Shown: positions 4,987 to 11,624 of the stretch, one piece after another
Layout of the letters: every line of letters begins with the position of its first letter
How positions within the stretch are numbered: position 1 is the first letter of the stretch
NCBI GenBank assembly: GCA_043803085.1
Contig: JAZDKM010000275.1
Span: 1 to 11,764, forward strand
Origin: JAAEQG01 sp043803085
Lineage (GTDB): Bacteria; Planctomycetota; Phycisphaerae; UBA1845
Direction: 5' to 3'
Length of the DNA stretch: 11,764 bases
Program-made: the position numbers and the translations under genes
The notes under the pieces: model-generated
What the model saw: only the letters and a program-made list of their open reading frames with translations
Told to the model about the DNA's origin: nothing
Databases searched by the model: none

Positions 4987-6339
4987 ATGGCCAGCGGACA
5001 AACGGTGTGGGGACTCGACGTCGGCAAGTGTGCCCTCAAGGCCCTGAAAATCCGCGCCACGCCGGACGGCAAAACCGAACTGCTCGCCCTGGACTACATC
5101 GAGCACGAACAAATCCTCTCCCAGCCGGACGTGGACCGTGAGGCCCTGATCGCCGCGGCGCTGGAGCAATTCCTTTCCCGCAACGACATCACCGACACAC
5201 CGGTGGTGGTGGGCGTCCCCGGCCAACACACCCTCGCCCGCTTCAGCAAGCTCCCCCCGGTGGAGGCGAAGAAGATCGCGGAGATCGTGCGTTACGAAGC
5301 CGAACAGCAGATTCCCTTTGACATGGACGAAGTCATCTGGGACTACCAGACCTTCCAGGAGGAGGACACTCCGGACATCGAGGTCGGCATCTTCGCCATG
5401 AAGCGGGACTTGATCCGCGACTACCTGCTGCACTATGAGAACGTGGGGATCGAACCGGCGGCGGTGCAATCCGCGCCGCTGGCCCTGTACAACGCGGCGT
5501 ACTTCGACGGGCTGCTCTCCAACAAGACCACCGTGCTGCTGGACATCGGCGCGGAGAACACCGACCTGATCATCGCCTCCCCCTACGGCCTATGGACGCG
5601 GACCATCCCCCTCGGGGGTAACAGTTTTACGGAGACATTGGTTAAGGCATTCAAGCTTTCCTTCGGCAAGGCGGAGAGTCTGAAGCGCAGCGCCGCGACC
5701 AGCAAGTACGCCCGCCAGGTCTTCCAGGCCATGCGCCCGGTCTTCGCCGATTTGGTGCAGGAGTTGCAGCGCTCCGTCGGGTTCTACACCTCGACGCACC
5801 GGGACGCGGAGTTGGTCAAGGTGATCGGCCTGGGCAATGCGTTCAAGCTCCCCGGCCTCCAGAAATACTTGCAACAGAACCTGGGGATGGACGTGGAGCG
5901 TCCCGAGCGTTTCTCGAAGCTGACGCTCGCGGAAGGGGCGGACGCGTCCGTGTTGACGGAAAACCTTCCCGGCTTCGGCGTGGCGTACGGGCTGGCGGTA
6001 CAGGGGCTGAAGCAGTCGAAGATCACCACGAACCTGCTGCCCCCGGAGATCGCCCGCTCGGTGGTCTGGGGGAAGAAGCGGACCTACTTCGGCGCGGCGG
6101 CGGCCTTCCTCCTGCTCACCGCCGGCGTCATTTGGGCCCGGTATCTCATCGACATGAGCACTCTCAAGATGAACGAGGGGGGCCCCACTCCCGTGACCTC
6201 CATCGAACAGGCCACGAGAATCATCGAGGAGAGCCCCAGCGGGACCACCCCAGGGGACCAGGCCCGGCAGATTCTCGCCGCCGCCCAGAAGCTCAAAGCC
6301 GAATACGACCAGGTCGCGGGAAGGGCAAAGACGAACTGA
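4987..6339 (+). CDS. pilM: PilM, fused to the start of PilN; reading frame broken near 6320
   Basis: AGGAGA (4974-4979) lies 7 nt before the ATG. Residues 1-345 are an actin-like ATPase of the PilM family: phosphate-1 loop GLDVGKCALK (9-18), phosphate-2 LLDIGAENTD (184-193), and adenosine motif VIGLGNAFKLPGL (279-291). PilM forms the cytoplasmic ring of type IV pili and binds the PilN tail. Unusually, the protein continues with NLLPPEI (349-355), the motif that normally starts PilN, then a membrane helix (about 367-387, YFGAAAAFLLLTAGVIWARYLI) and a coil to about 444. It then stops at TGA 6337, while the continuation (KGKDELKKIEDVL) lies in another frame. One extra base around 6316-6326 would give a single protein of about 699 residues. 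No slippery heptamer is visible, so decay or a consensus error is more likely than programmed frameshifting. Confidence 0.93.
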   Translation: MASGQTVWGLDVGKCALKALKIRATPDGKTELLALDYIEHEQILSQPDVDREALIAAALEQFLSRNDITDTPVVVGVPGQHTLARFSKLPPVEAKKIAEIVRYEAEQQIPFDMDEVIWDYQTFQEEDTPDIEVGIFAMKRDLIRDYLLHYENVGIEPAAVQSAPLALYNAAYFDGLLSNKTTVLLDIGAENTDLIIASPYGLWTRTIPLGGNSFTETLVKAFKLSFGKAESLKRSAATSKYARQVFQAMRPVFADLVQELQRSVGFYTSTHRDAELVKVIGLGNAFKLPGLQKYLQQNLGMDVERPERFSKLTLAEGADASVLTENLPGFGVAYGLAVQGLKQSKITTNLLPPEIARSVVWGKKRTYFGAAAAFLLLTAGVIWARYLIDMSTLKMNEGGPTPVTSIEQATRIIEESPSGTTPGDQARQILAAAQKLKAEYDQVAGRAKTN

Positions 6340-7085
6340 AGAAGATCGAGGACGTCCTGGCCCTGCGAGAGTACCAGGTGCTCTGGTTCAAACTCTTGAA
6401 GGTGATTCACGCCGCCCTCCCGGTGCCGCAAGCTGAGCTGGCCGCAGCCAACGGACCCGAGGAGTACCGGGCTGCCATCGCCGCGGCCGCCGACGGCCAA
6501 CTCGAGCGCGGCAAACGCCGCCAGATCTTCATCGAGATCTTCGGCGCCCGGTTCGAGCCCGATCTGGATAACCCCGAGGTGGTGAAAGGGTTCGAGGACC
6601 TTTCCGGCGAAACCGCTGCGAAGGAGATCAAAGGCGAGAAACGCCCGGGCTTTCTGGTCCAACTCACCTGTCGCACACCCAACGAGGGCCGGGTCAAGTT
6701 CGTGACCGAAGCCTTCAAGGACAAACTCCAGGAGCTGGGACGGGTCCCGAATCAGGGCTTCTACATCAACCGGATCTGGTTGACCAAGGGGAAGGTCTTG
6801 GGGTCGAGTATGCCCAGCTCGGGAGAGCAGCCCCCGACCGGGCCCAGGGGAGGAAGAAGGCCACCCGGGCGCCGGCCTTCGGGATCCACTCCACCCCCAC
6901 CGCCGGAGGCCAAGGATAAGGAACAGGCCGTCCTGCTTCCCGATCCGATCACCGGGGAACCGACGAACGACGATTGGGAGTTCGAGCTGGTTTTTGATGT
7001 GGTGCTGGAGGACCTGCCAGCCTCGGCGCCTGAACAGACACCGGATAAGGGCGAAAAAGACCAGGACCGGGGCGGCGGAGAGTAG
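6321..7085 (+). CDS. PilN-like C-terminal part, separated from pilM by a frameshift
   Basis: This frame takes over where the pilM frame loses sense. It reads a coil (DELKKIEDVLALREYQVLWFKLL), then KVIHAALP, like the end of the coil in PilN, then an alpha/beta region (RRQIFIEIFGARF, then GFLVQLTCRTPNEGRV followed by FVTEAFKDKLQ) that suggests the ferredoxin-like periplasmic domain. A Pro/Gly/Arg-rich insert (about 6817-6912) comes before the final strand, DDWEFELVFDVVLEDLPA. The frame is open back to 6132, but that earlier part is nonsense while the pilM frame there is good. No ATG lies near its beginning; GTG at 6378 and 6402 and TTG at 6396 lack ribosome sites. It is therefore best read as the C-terminal third of a PilM-PilN fusion. 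Reinitiation as a separate protein is the alternative. Confidence 0.75.
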   Translation, partial: KGKDELKKIEDVLALREYQVLWFKLLKVIHAALPVPQAELAAANGPEEYRAAIAAAADGQLERGKRRQIFIEIFGARFEPDLDNPEVVKGFEDLSGETAAKEIKGEKRPGFLVQLTCRTPNEGRVKFVTEAFKDKLQELGRVPNQGFYINRIWLTKGKVLGSSMPSSGEQPPTGPRGGRRPPGRRPSGSTPPPPPEAKDKEQAVLLPDPITGEPTNDDWEFELVFDVVLEDLPASAPEQTPDKGEKDQDRGGGE

Positions 7086-7162
7086 GCGGCGCGAGGAACC
7101 TTTCCGAGGATAGATCAGGCACGGAGGGCAGGGGCCGCAAACCTCAAGCGGATGCAGAACCG

Positions 7163-8380
7163 ATGGACCTACTCAAGAAGAACCTGTTTTTCATCATCTG
7201 CGGGGTGGTGGCGATCGCGGGGATCGCGCTATCGGCCGTGGGACTGAAGTCCATGACGGACGTGCGCCGCCGAATGGGCGCGGCCGACGAGCTCCTGAAG
7301 CGGTTGAAGAGCGCGAAGCCGGTTAATCGGACGGCCATCGAGGACGTGAACAAACGGATGGCTGCCATACAGTCGAGCTGTCAGGAGGTCATCGAGTGGG
7401 CGCACCAACGGAACCACCGGGACGCCCTGGTTGCCGGGGTTTTCCCGAAACCGAGCGCGGAGAAGAAAGAGGCGTTCCGTGACAGCTATGTCGCAAAGAT
7501 CGACAGCCTGATGAACTCGCTCAAGGCGGGCGAGCCGCCCACGGCGCGCGAGGTCGCGGAAATGCGGGAGATCATCAAGAACGAACAGCCCCGCCGGACG
7601 GAGGCCGGCGCAAAGGGCGAAAAGGCGGAGAAACCACCGGACGCCTTCGCCGTGCTCACCGACGAGCAAGCCCGGGTGTCGGCCGCGGCTCGCGTCGCGC
7701 TGGTGAAGGCCAAGAACATCTACTGTTACGCCACGCTCAATTTCGAGGATCTGGCGGGTGCGTCCCTCCAGGTGATCCCCAAGATGTACACCGGCAGCCT
7801 CGAGTTGCCGCCCGAGACTTTGTGGGGCGCCCAACGCACGCTCTGGGTGCAACAGGACGTGGTCGAGGCCTTGGCCCGGCTCAATGCGGACGCCGCCGGC
7901 CGACTCAAAGAACAGGGCGTCGAACCGTGGGTGGGCGTCCTGCCGGTCAAGGAACTGGTTTCGATCCGGGTCTCCGATTACGTGCTCAAGGACTCGCAGG
8001 GCAAGGCGCCGGCCCCGCCCGGCGATCCCGTGCCGGCCAACCCGCCCGGAACGGCAGATGAGTCTTTTACCGGCTATTACTCGGCCGACTTGTACGACGT
8101 GGTGCAGTTCACCGTGAAGCTGGTGGTGGATGCCCGGCAAATCCCCGTCCTCCTCGACGCGATCTGTAAGGACCGCTTTTATACGCCGCTGCGCGTAGCC
8201 TATAAGGTGCTGCCCCCCAATATCTCGATGACCGACAAGATTCACGGCGAAGACCCGGTGGTCAGCCTGGTGGTGGATTTTGAGGCCTATTACTTCGCAG
8301 ACATCTATGGATGCCTGATGCCCGACGCCATCCTCGCGGAGATCGGACGGCAGCGCCCCGACTGTGAGAAGAAACCCTAA
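7163..8380 (+). CDS. PilO-like inner-membrane pilus protein
   Basis: A 405-residue protein has a short basic cytoplasmic tail (MDLLKKN), one membrane helix (about 8-28, LFFIICGVVAIAGIALSAVGL), a helical region (30-130), a charged linker, and a beta-rich periplasmic part. Near the C-terminus, DVVQFTVKLVVDARQIPVLL and DPVVSLVVDFEAYYF look like the paired strands of the PilO/GspM ferredoxin-like fold, with a Pro-rich insert before them (KAPAPPGDPVPANPPGT). PilO is usually about 200 residues, so this is twice the normal size, as in Akkermansia Amuc_1100 and its PVC relatives. It would pair with PilN in the periplasm. It lies 77 nt after the PilN-like stop. The ribosome site before ATG 7163 is weak. 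The name PilO is by position and topology, not by a clear motif. Confidence 0.8.
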   Translation: MDLLKKNLFFIICGVVAIAGIALSAVGLKSMTDVRRRMGAADELLKRLKSAKPVNRTAIEDVNKRMAAIQSSCQEVIEWAHQRNHRDALVAGVFPKPSAEKKEAFRDSYVAKIDSLMNSLKAGEPPTAREVAEMREIIKNEQPRRTEAGAKGEKAEKPPDAFAVLTDEQARVSAAARVALVKAKNIYCYATLNFEDLAGASLQVIPKMYTGSLELPPETLWGAQRTLWVQQDVVEALARLNADAAGRLKEQGVEPWVGVLPVKELVSIRVSDYVLKDSQGKAPAPPGDPVPANPPGTADESFTGYYSADLYDVVQFTVKLVVDARQIPVLLDAICKDRFYTPLRVAYKVLPPNISMTDKIHGEDPVVSLVVDFEAYYFADIYGCLMPDAILAEIGRQRPDCEKKP

Positions 8381-8444
8381 GGCATGAGGTGGACCCCGGC
8401 CGGGGGACAGGAGCCGGTTCACCTTCTGAACGGGAGCTCTAGCG

Positions 8445-10274
8445 ATGGCCAAGGAAGCCGTCAGCCCGATCGAAAGACACCTGGAGAAGGGCGTCCTCGC
8501 CCTCACCGTCCTGCTGTTTGTGGGCGTGGTGGTTAAGTATGTGGTGTCTTCCCCAAACACCCTCCTGATCGATCGGGAGGCGGTGGGGCCCAAAGAAGTC
8601 TATGACCAGGTGGCGGACGAGGCGAAGGCCCTGCGCGAACGCGTCCGGAGCCACAAGGTGGAGGTGTCCCTGCCCCCCAAGCCCGAGCTTGGCGAACGGG
8701 AGCTCGTCGTGGCGGCGCTGCCCGCTCCTGTGCCGTTCGGTCCGCGGGTGCCCCGGCTCAAGACTGAAGAAACCGGCAACATCGAACTGATTGCTGTGCT
8801 GCCGCCGGGCGCACCGCAAGCGGTCATCGGGCGGAGCGGGATGGTGCTCAGTCCATCACTGCCGGTCACGACCATCCCCGACAAACTGGACGATTATTAC
8901 GGCAGTTGGAACGTCATCGCGGCGCAGGATGAAGCCTACATTCGCGCCGTGAACTGGGTGACCGTGGCGGCGACTTTCAACGTGGAGGCCCAGAAGCAGC
9001 GGGCGGTGGAAAATAAATATCCCCCCGGTCGGGCGGTCCCCTACCTGGTGGGCGCGGAGCTCCAGCGGCGCGAGAAGCACTGGGACGGCACCTACGGCGA
9101 GTGGCAGGAGGTCAAGACCTACGCCCCTCGGGGCCTCCCGGAAGTGCCCGTCCTGGAACTCGAGGAGGGAGAAGACGGAAAGCTGAGCCTTTCTGAAGAG
9201 CTGGCCAAGAAACGCGACCGGTTCGCCGCCGCCGTTAAAGACGTGAACTACCGACTCGAACTGATGCGCCCCATGCCGCCCCGCGTGGCCTACGGCGACT
9301 GGTGGCTCCGGGACGCCGTCAAGGTCGAAGGGCTCGATCTTCTGCGGCTCGACGACGAAGTGTGGTACGGCGAAGAGCCGGGAAGCTGTCCCCTGTGGGA
9401 CCGCTATCCCCACCCGCGTAAGGAGAGACGCCAGGCGGCCGCCACGCCACAGGAAATGGAGAAGATCATCGAGGAAGAAATCAAGAAACTGGAGTCGTGG
9501 CTTGAACAAGGCTGTTACGAGGGACTGAAGAATCGCATCGAGGAGCTCCGCCGTACCGACTGGAAGCAATTCAGCGAGAAGCAACAGGCCCTGCTCGAGA
9601 AGCTCCTCGAGAAAGCCTCCGCTTTACTGGCCAAGCAACAGAAAGAGGCGGTGGAGCAAAAGAAGCGGGGCGAACGCGAACCGGTCCGCGAGTTATCGCC
9701 CCTGCAGGTGCTGTGGGTCCACGACACGCTGCCCGACAGCGTGATCAGCGGCAAGACGTATCAGTACCGCACGCGGGCGCTGCTGTATAATACTTTCGCC
9801 GGGGCCGCCGGAGAGTTGAAGGACCCCAAGGACGCCGAAGTCGTCCTGTTGCCGGGCGAGTGGTCCCTGTCCTCCGACGACGTGGCGATATCCTACGACA
9901 CCGAGTTCTGGCTGGCCGGCAAGAAGGACCGCGAACAACTGGCCAAGGTGGACATTTTCAAGTGGCACGAGGGGGCGTGGGTGAAAGGCGTTTTCGAAGT
10001 TAAGGTCGGCGACCCGATCGGCGGGAAGGAGAACGTGAAACTGACGGACCAGAAAACCACGAAATGGATCGACTTCAGCACCGGGGCCAGCGTGGTGGAC
10101 CTGGATTTCCAACGCCTCCACCGGGAGCGGAAGAAGGACCGCAAGGGCACGACTACGCTCGACGATCCCAAGCCCACTCTGGCGATGATCTACCTCGACT
10201 CCACGGGCGAACTTCGCGAGAGGTTCCTCGACGCCGACAAGCGGGACGAGCGCTACAAGGAGATGAAGGAGTAG
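8445..10274 (+). CDS. large one-helix periplasmic protein of the pilus operon
   Basis: This 609-residue protein has GGGAG (8432-8436) 8 nt before the ATG, 64 nt after the PilO-like gene. A cytoplasmic stretch (MAKEAVSPIERHLEKG) leads into one membrane helix (17-34). The periplasmic part has a first beta-rich domain (about 90-240; NWVTVAATFNVEAQ, then AVPYLVGAELQRREKHWDG), an acidic linker, a strongly charged coiled coil (about 333-410), and a second beta-rich domain (from about 416; VLWVHDTLPDSVISGKTYQYRTRALLYN), which reads like a fibronectin type III strand pattern with a repeat of the first. The C-terminus is charged. I do not recognise the family. The position after PilM, PilN and PilO is where PilP or a secretin partner would be encoded, but it lacks the lipoprotein signal of PilP and is three times its size. 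Confidence 0.85.
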   Translation: MAKEAVSPIERHLEKGVLALTVLLFVGVVVKYVVSSPNTLLIDREAVGPKEVYDQVADEAKALRERVRSHKVEVSLPPKPELGERELVVAALPAPVPFGPRVPRLKTEETGNIELIAVLPPGAPQAVIGRSGMVLSPSLPVTTIPDKLDDYYGSWNVIAAQDEAYIRAVNWVTVAATFNVEAQKQRAVENKYPPGRAVPYLVGAELQRREKHWDGTYGEWQEVKTYAPRGLPEVPVLELEEGEDGKLSLSEELAKKRDRFAAAVKDVNYRLELMRPMPPRVAYGDWWLRDAVKVEGLDLLRLDDEVWYGEEPGSCPLWDRYPHPRKERRQAAATPQEMEKIIEEEIKKLESWLEQGCYEGLKNRIEELRRTDWKQFSEKQQALLEKLLEKASALLAKQQKEAVEQKKRGEREPVRELSPLQVLWVHDTLPDSVISGKTYQYRTRALLYNTFAGAAGELKDPKDAEVVLLPGEWSLSSDDVAISYDTEFWLAGKKDREQLAKVDIFKWHEGAWVKGVFEVKVGDPIGGKENVKLTDQKTTKWIDFSTGASVVDLDFQRLHRERKKDRKGTTTLDDPKPTLAMIYLDSTGELRERFLDADKRDERYKEMKE

Positions 10275-10289
10275 GTCGGCAAACCGACC
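10274..10289. repeat. small hairpin at the stop of the 609-residue gene
   Basis: GGTCGG (10274-10279) pairs with CCGACC (10284-10289) around CAAA, overlapping the last base of the TAG stop. No T-tract follows, so it is not a classical terminator. It may slow or attenuate read-through into the next gene. Confidence 0.4.
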
Positions 10290-10333
10290 GAACCGGGTCC
10301 GGGGAAGCCCTAGGGCGGCTGCACCTGCCCAAG

Positions 10334-10801
10334 GTGTGGAAACGGCGTCACCGGGCAAGCGTGGTCTCCGGCGTATGGCTTGTGGTCGCCGGACTCATAC
10401 TGGCGGTGACCGGACTATTCATCCTCACCGCGGCCGCCAGCCACGCGAACGCCTGGGCGTGGTGGGCGCACGTGATCTGCGCCGCCCTGGTGCCGACCGG
10501 ATACATCCTGCATCGGGCCGTGAGCTACGTTCAGCCGCGCCCGGTGAACTATCCTATCTTCGGGGCCGCGCTGGCTTCCATCCTGATCGTCTTGGTGGCC
10601 GGCTACGGGTTCACCCATCGGGAGGTGGTCCTGACGCAGGAAGCACGCATGGCCAGGGGCGCGGACTGGGGGCCGGGCTCGAAGAGCCGTAATCTCCGCG
10701 ATTACGTCAAGGGGGCTTTTGTCCCCGCGGGATACGTATCGCCGGAAAGCCCTTTCTTCCCGTCGGCAGCGACGACCGCCTCCGGCGACCAATTTTCCTG
10801 A
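10334..10801 (+). CDS. small multi-pass membrane protein, apparent 3' frameshift
   Basis: From GTG 10334 the frame gives about 155 residues: a basic start (WKRRHRAS), then three likely membrane helices (VVSGVWLVVAGLILAVTGLF, AWWAHVICAALVPTGYIL, and IFGAALASILIVLVAGYGF), then a soluble tail ending PESPFFPSAATTASGDQFS. There is no clear ribosome site; a GTG at 10361 is an alternative start. About where the tail ends, another frame carries a further hydrophobic helix (PIFLIAFAFGLVGTVWFALR) to TAG 10876-10878 with very high third-position GC and no start codon of its own. One base missing at about 10765-10795 would join them into a 180-residue, four-helix protein. I cannot name the family; the tail recalls the N-terminal parts of some planctomycete membrane-anchored periplasmic proteins, but no CxxCH is present. 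Confidence 0.65.
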   Translation: MWKRRHRASVVSGVWLVVAGLILAVTGLFILTAAASHANAWAWWAHVICAALVPTGYILHRAVSYVQPRPVNYPIFGAALASILIVLVAGYGFTHREVVLTQEARMARGADWGPGSKSRNLRDYVKGAFVPAGYVSPESPFFPSAATTASGDQFS

Positions 10802-10878
10802 TCGCGTTCGCCTTCGGTCTGGTCGGCACCGTCTGGTTCGCCCTCCGCGGCTGCGATGTCTCGGCCAGCCGACAGTAG
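10770..10878 (+). pseudogene. displaced 3' part of the multi-pass membrane gene
   Basis: This frame reads SDDRLRRPIFLIAFAFGLV and continues through a membrane helix to CDVSASRQ and a stop at 10876-10878. It has no ATG, GTG or TTG. Third codon positions are almost all G or C, as in the neighbouring genes. It is best explained as the tail of the gene at 10334, put out of frame by one base. The TAG stop forms part of the GTAG foot of the REP-like element that follows. Confidence 0.45.
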
Positions 10879-10922
10879 GGCGGGCTTCGCCCGCCGAAGC
10901 CGTCGGGCAAAGCCCGACCTAC
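10875..10922. repeat. inverted doublet of REP-like GTAG hairpins
   Basis: Left half: GTAG (10875) then GGCGGGC and GCCCGCC around TTC. Right half, on the minus strand: GTAG (complement of CTAC 10919-10922) then GTCGGGC and GCCCGAC around the three-base loop. The two GTAG feet can pair with each other, giving a cruciform with two arms. This is the layout of a REPIN or BIME. The stop of the preceding reading frame lies inside the left foot. Confidence 0.7.
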
Positions 10923-10927
10923 GGGGT

Positions 10928-10969
10928 GGCATGCCTAAGCCCGCCACAGGCGGGCGCGGGCATGTCGGG
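10928..10969 (+). repeat. 42-bp GGCATG palindromic repeat, copy 5
   Basis: It has the perfect 7-bp stem GCCCGCC and GGCGGGC around ACA, and aligns without gaps to copies 1-4, more than 9 kb away. It begins 5 nt after the REP-like doublet. Its left flank, GGGTGGCATGCCTAAGC (10924-10940), is repeated exactly in reverse at 11025-11041. Confidence 0.8.
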
Positions 10970-11008
10970 AGTTTTGCAGCCTGGACGGTCTCACCGGGAA
11001 ACGCCTGA

Positions 11009-11037
11009 GACATGCCTGCGCTACGCTTAGGCATGCC
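11009..11037 (-). repeat. shortened copy of the GGCATG repeat
   Basis: On the minus strand it begins GGCATGCCTAAGC and ends GCAGGCATGTC, like copy 5, but the central stem is cut to a short GCGTAGC. With copy 5 it forms a 118-bp composite inverted element whose outer 17 bp are perfect (10924-10940 with 11025-11041). It may be a decayed or minimal version. Confidence 0.6.
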
Positions 11038-11041
11038 ACCC

Positions 11042-11113
11042 GCCCGCCGTCCGCGGAAAAGCTGGTCTGCAACCGCGCAGTGACCCTAAACAATTCGTGG
11101 GCGAAGATCAAGA
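11042..11113. other. short stretch without a recognisable gene
   Basis: Between the composite repeat and the hairpin at 11124 the DNA becomes A-rich (for example AAGATCAAGAAAACGC). Two plus frames stay open but have no start, ribosome site or known motif. It marks the change from the GC-rich part of the window to the lower-GC segment. Confidence 0.3.
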
Positions 11114-11144
11114 AAACGCAAAAGTAGGGTCCGCTGTTCGGACC
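11114..11144 (-). terminator. hairpin downstream of the minus-strand gene; also REP-like
   Basis: GGTCCG (11128-11133) pairs with CGGACC (11139-11144) around CTGTT. On the minus strand, where the gene at 11151 ends, the stem is followed by CTACTTTTGCGTTTTC, which is T-rich enough to act as an intrinsic terminator. On the plus strand the same hairpin has GTAG at its foot (11124-11127), matching the REP-like elements. It may be either or both; REP elements are often found just after genes. Confidence 0.5.
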
Positions 11145-11150
11145 AAGGTG

Positions 11151-11624
11151 CTATTCCAAAACTAACTCCACCCTGATGAAGCTCGGTCCTTCGGCAGCGA
11201 GGAATACGGACGAATTCTTCAGCAGGGCTTCCTGCGATAACTCCTTGTCAACAAAAGCAACGTAATCTCGCGTGGACATCACCAAGCAAAGTGATTCCGG
11301 GAAGGCCGAAGCATGCTCTCGAACAAAATTCTTGTGTCCGTATACAAAAACCACGCCGAAGTACTCCAGCTTCGCCGACCGCAATCGGTCACTTAGACGG
11401 CTCTTCATCAACACTGGCAGTATCTCCCCCTGCATGAACGCAGCAGCCCTCTTCTTCGGCGTGTTAAGGGACTGGTTGATATCGTTGAATATTGTATCAG
11501 AGGCTACACTGCCTATCAAAAGTGCAGGTCTGTCGTTATTGAGGGTAAAGCAAACTGGCATTTGTCGGCGCGCAGCGTCGTCGGATGGTCTCACGTAGTC
11601 CTCAAAACTCAAAGACTCTATCAA
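11151..11624 (-). CDS. unrecognised lower-GC gene, probably missing its start
   Basis: The frame reads 157 residues from a TTG at 11624, with an in-frame stop (TAA) only two codons upstream. The first internal ATG comes late (QMPVCF). The sequence is soluble and mixed alpha/beta: VCFTLNNDRPALLIGSV, a helical middle (FMQGEILPVLMKSRLSDRL), KLEYFGVVFVYGHKNFVREH, LCLVMSTRDYVAFVDKELS, and FIRVELVLE at the end. I recognise no family. Hand counts of two 60-nt lines give 53% and 50% GC, against 63% in a sampled pilM line, so it is compositionally foreign. The weak TTG start, no ribosome site, and position exactly at the sigma-factor breakpoint suggest the 5' end is cut. A terminator-like hairpin follows its stop. 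Confidence 0.7.
   Translation of the reverse strand: MIESLSFEDYVRPSDDAARRQMPVCFTLNNDRPALLIGSVASDTIFNDINQSLNTPKKRAAAFMQGEILPVLMKSRLSDRLRSAKLEYFGVVFVYGHKNFVREHASAFPESLCLVMSTRDYVAFVDKELSQEALLKNSSVFLAAEGPSFIRVELVLE

Noticed and set aside
6132..6320. N-terminal extension of the PilN-like frame back to TTG 6132
   Set aside because: This part reads as His/Arg/Pro-rich nonsense while the overlapping pilM frame encodes a membrane helix and coil, so it is out-of-frame shadow.
7229..8593. 454-residue minus-strand frame
   Set aside because: It lies opposite the PilO-like gene, is rich in His, Arg and Gly without any motif, and has no ribosome site.
10334..10878. N-terminus of a multiheme cytochrome
   Set aside because: The helices plus a PESPFFPSAATT tail gave that impression, but there is no CxxCH motif, and a fourth helix in the next frame fits a small membrane protein better.
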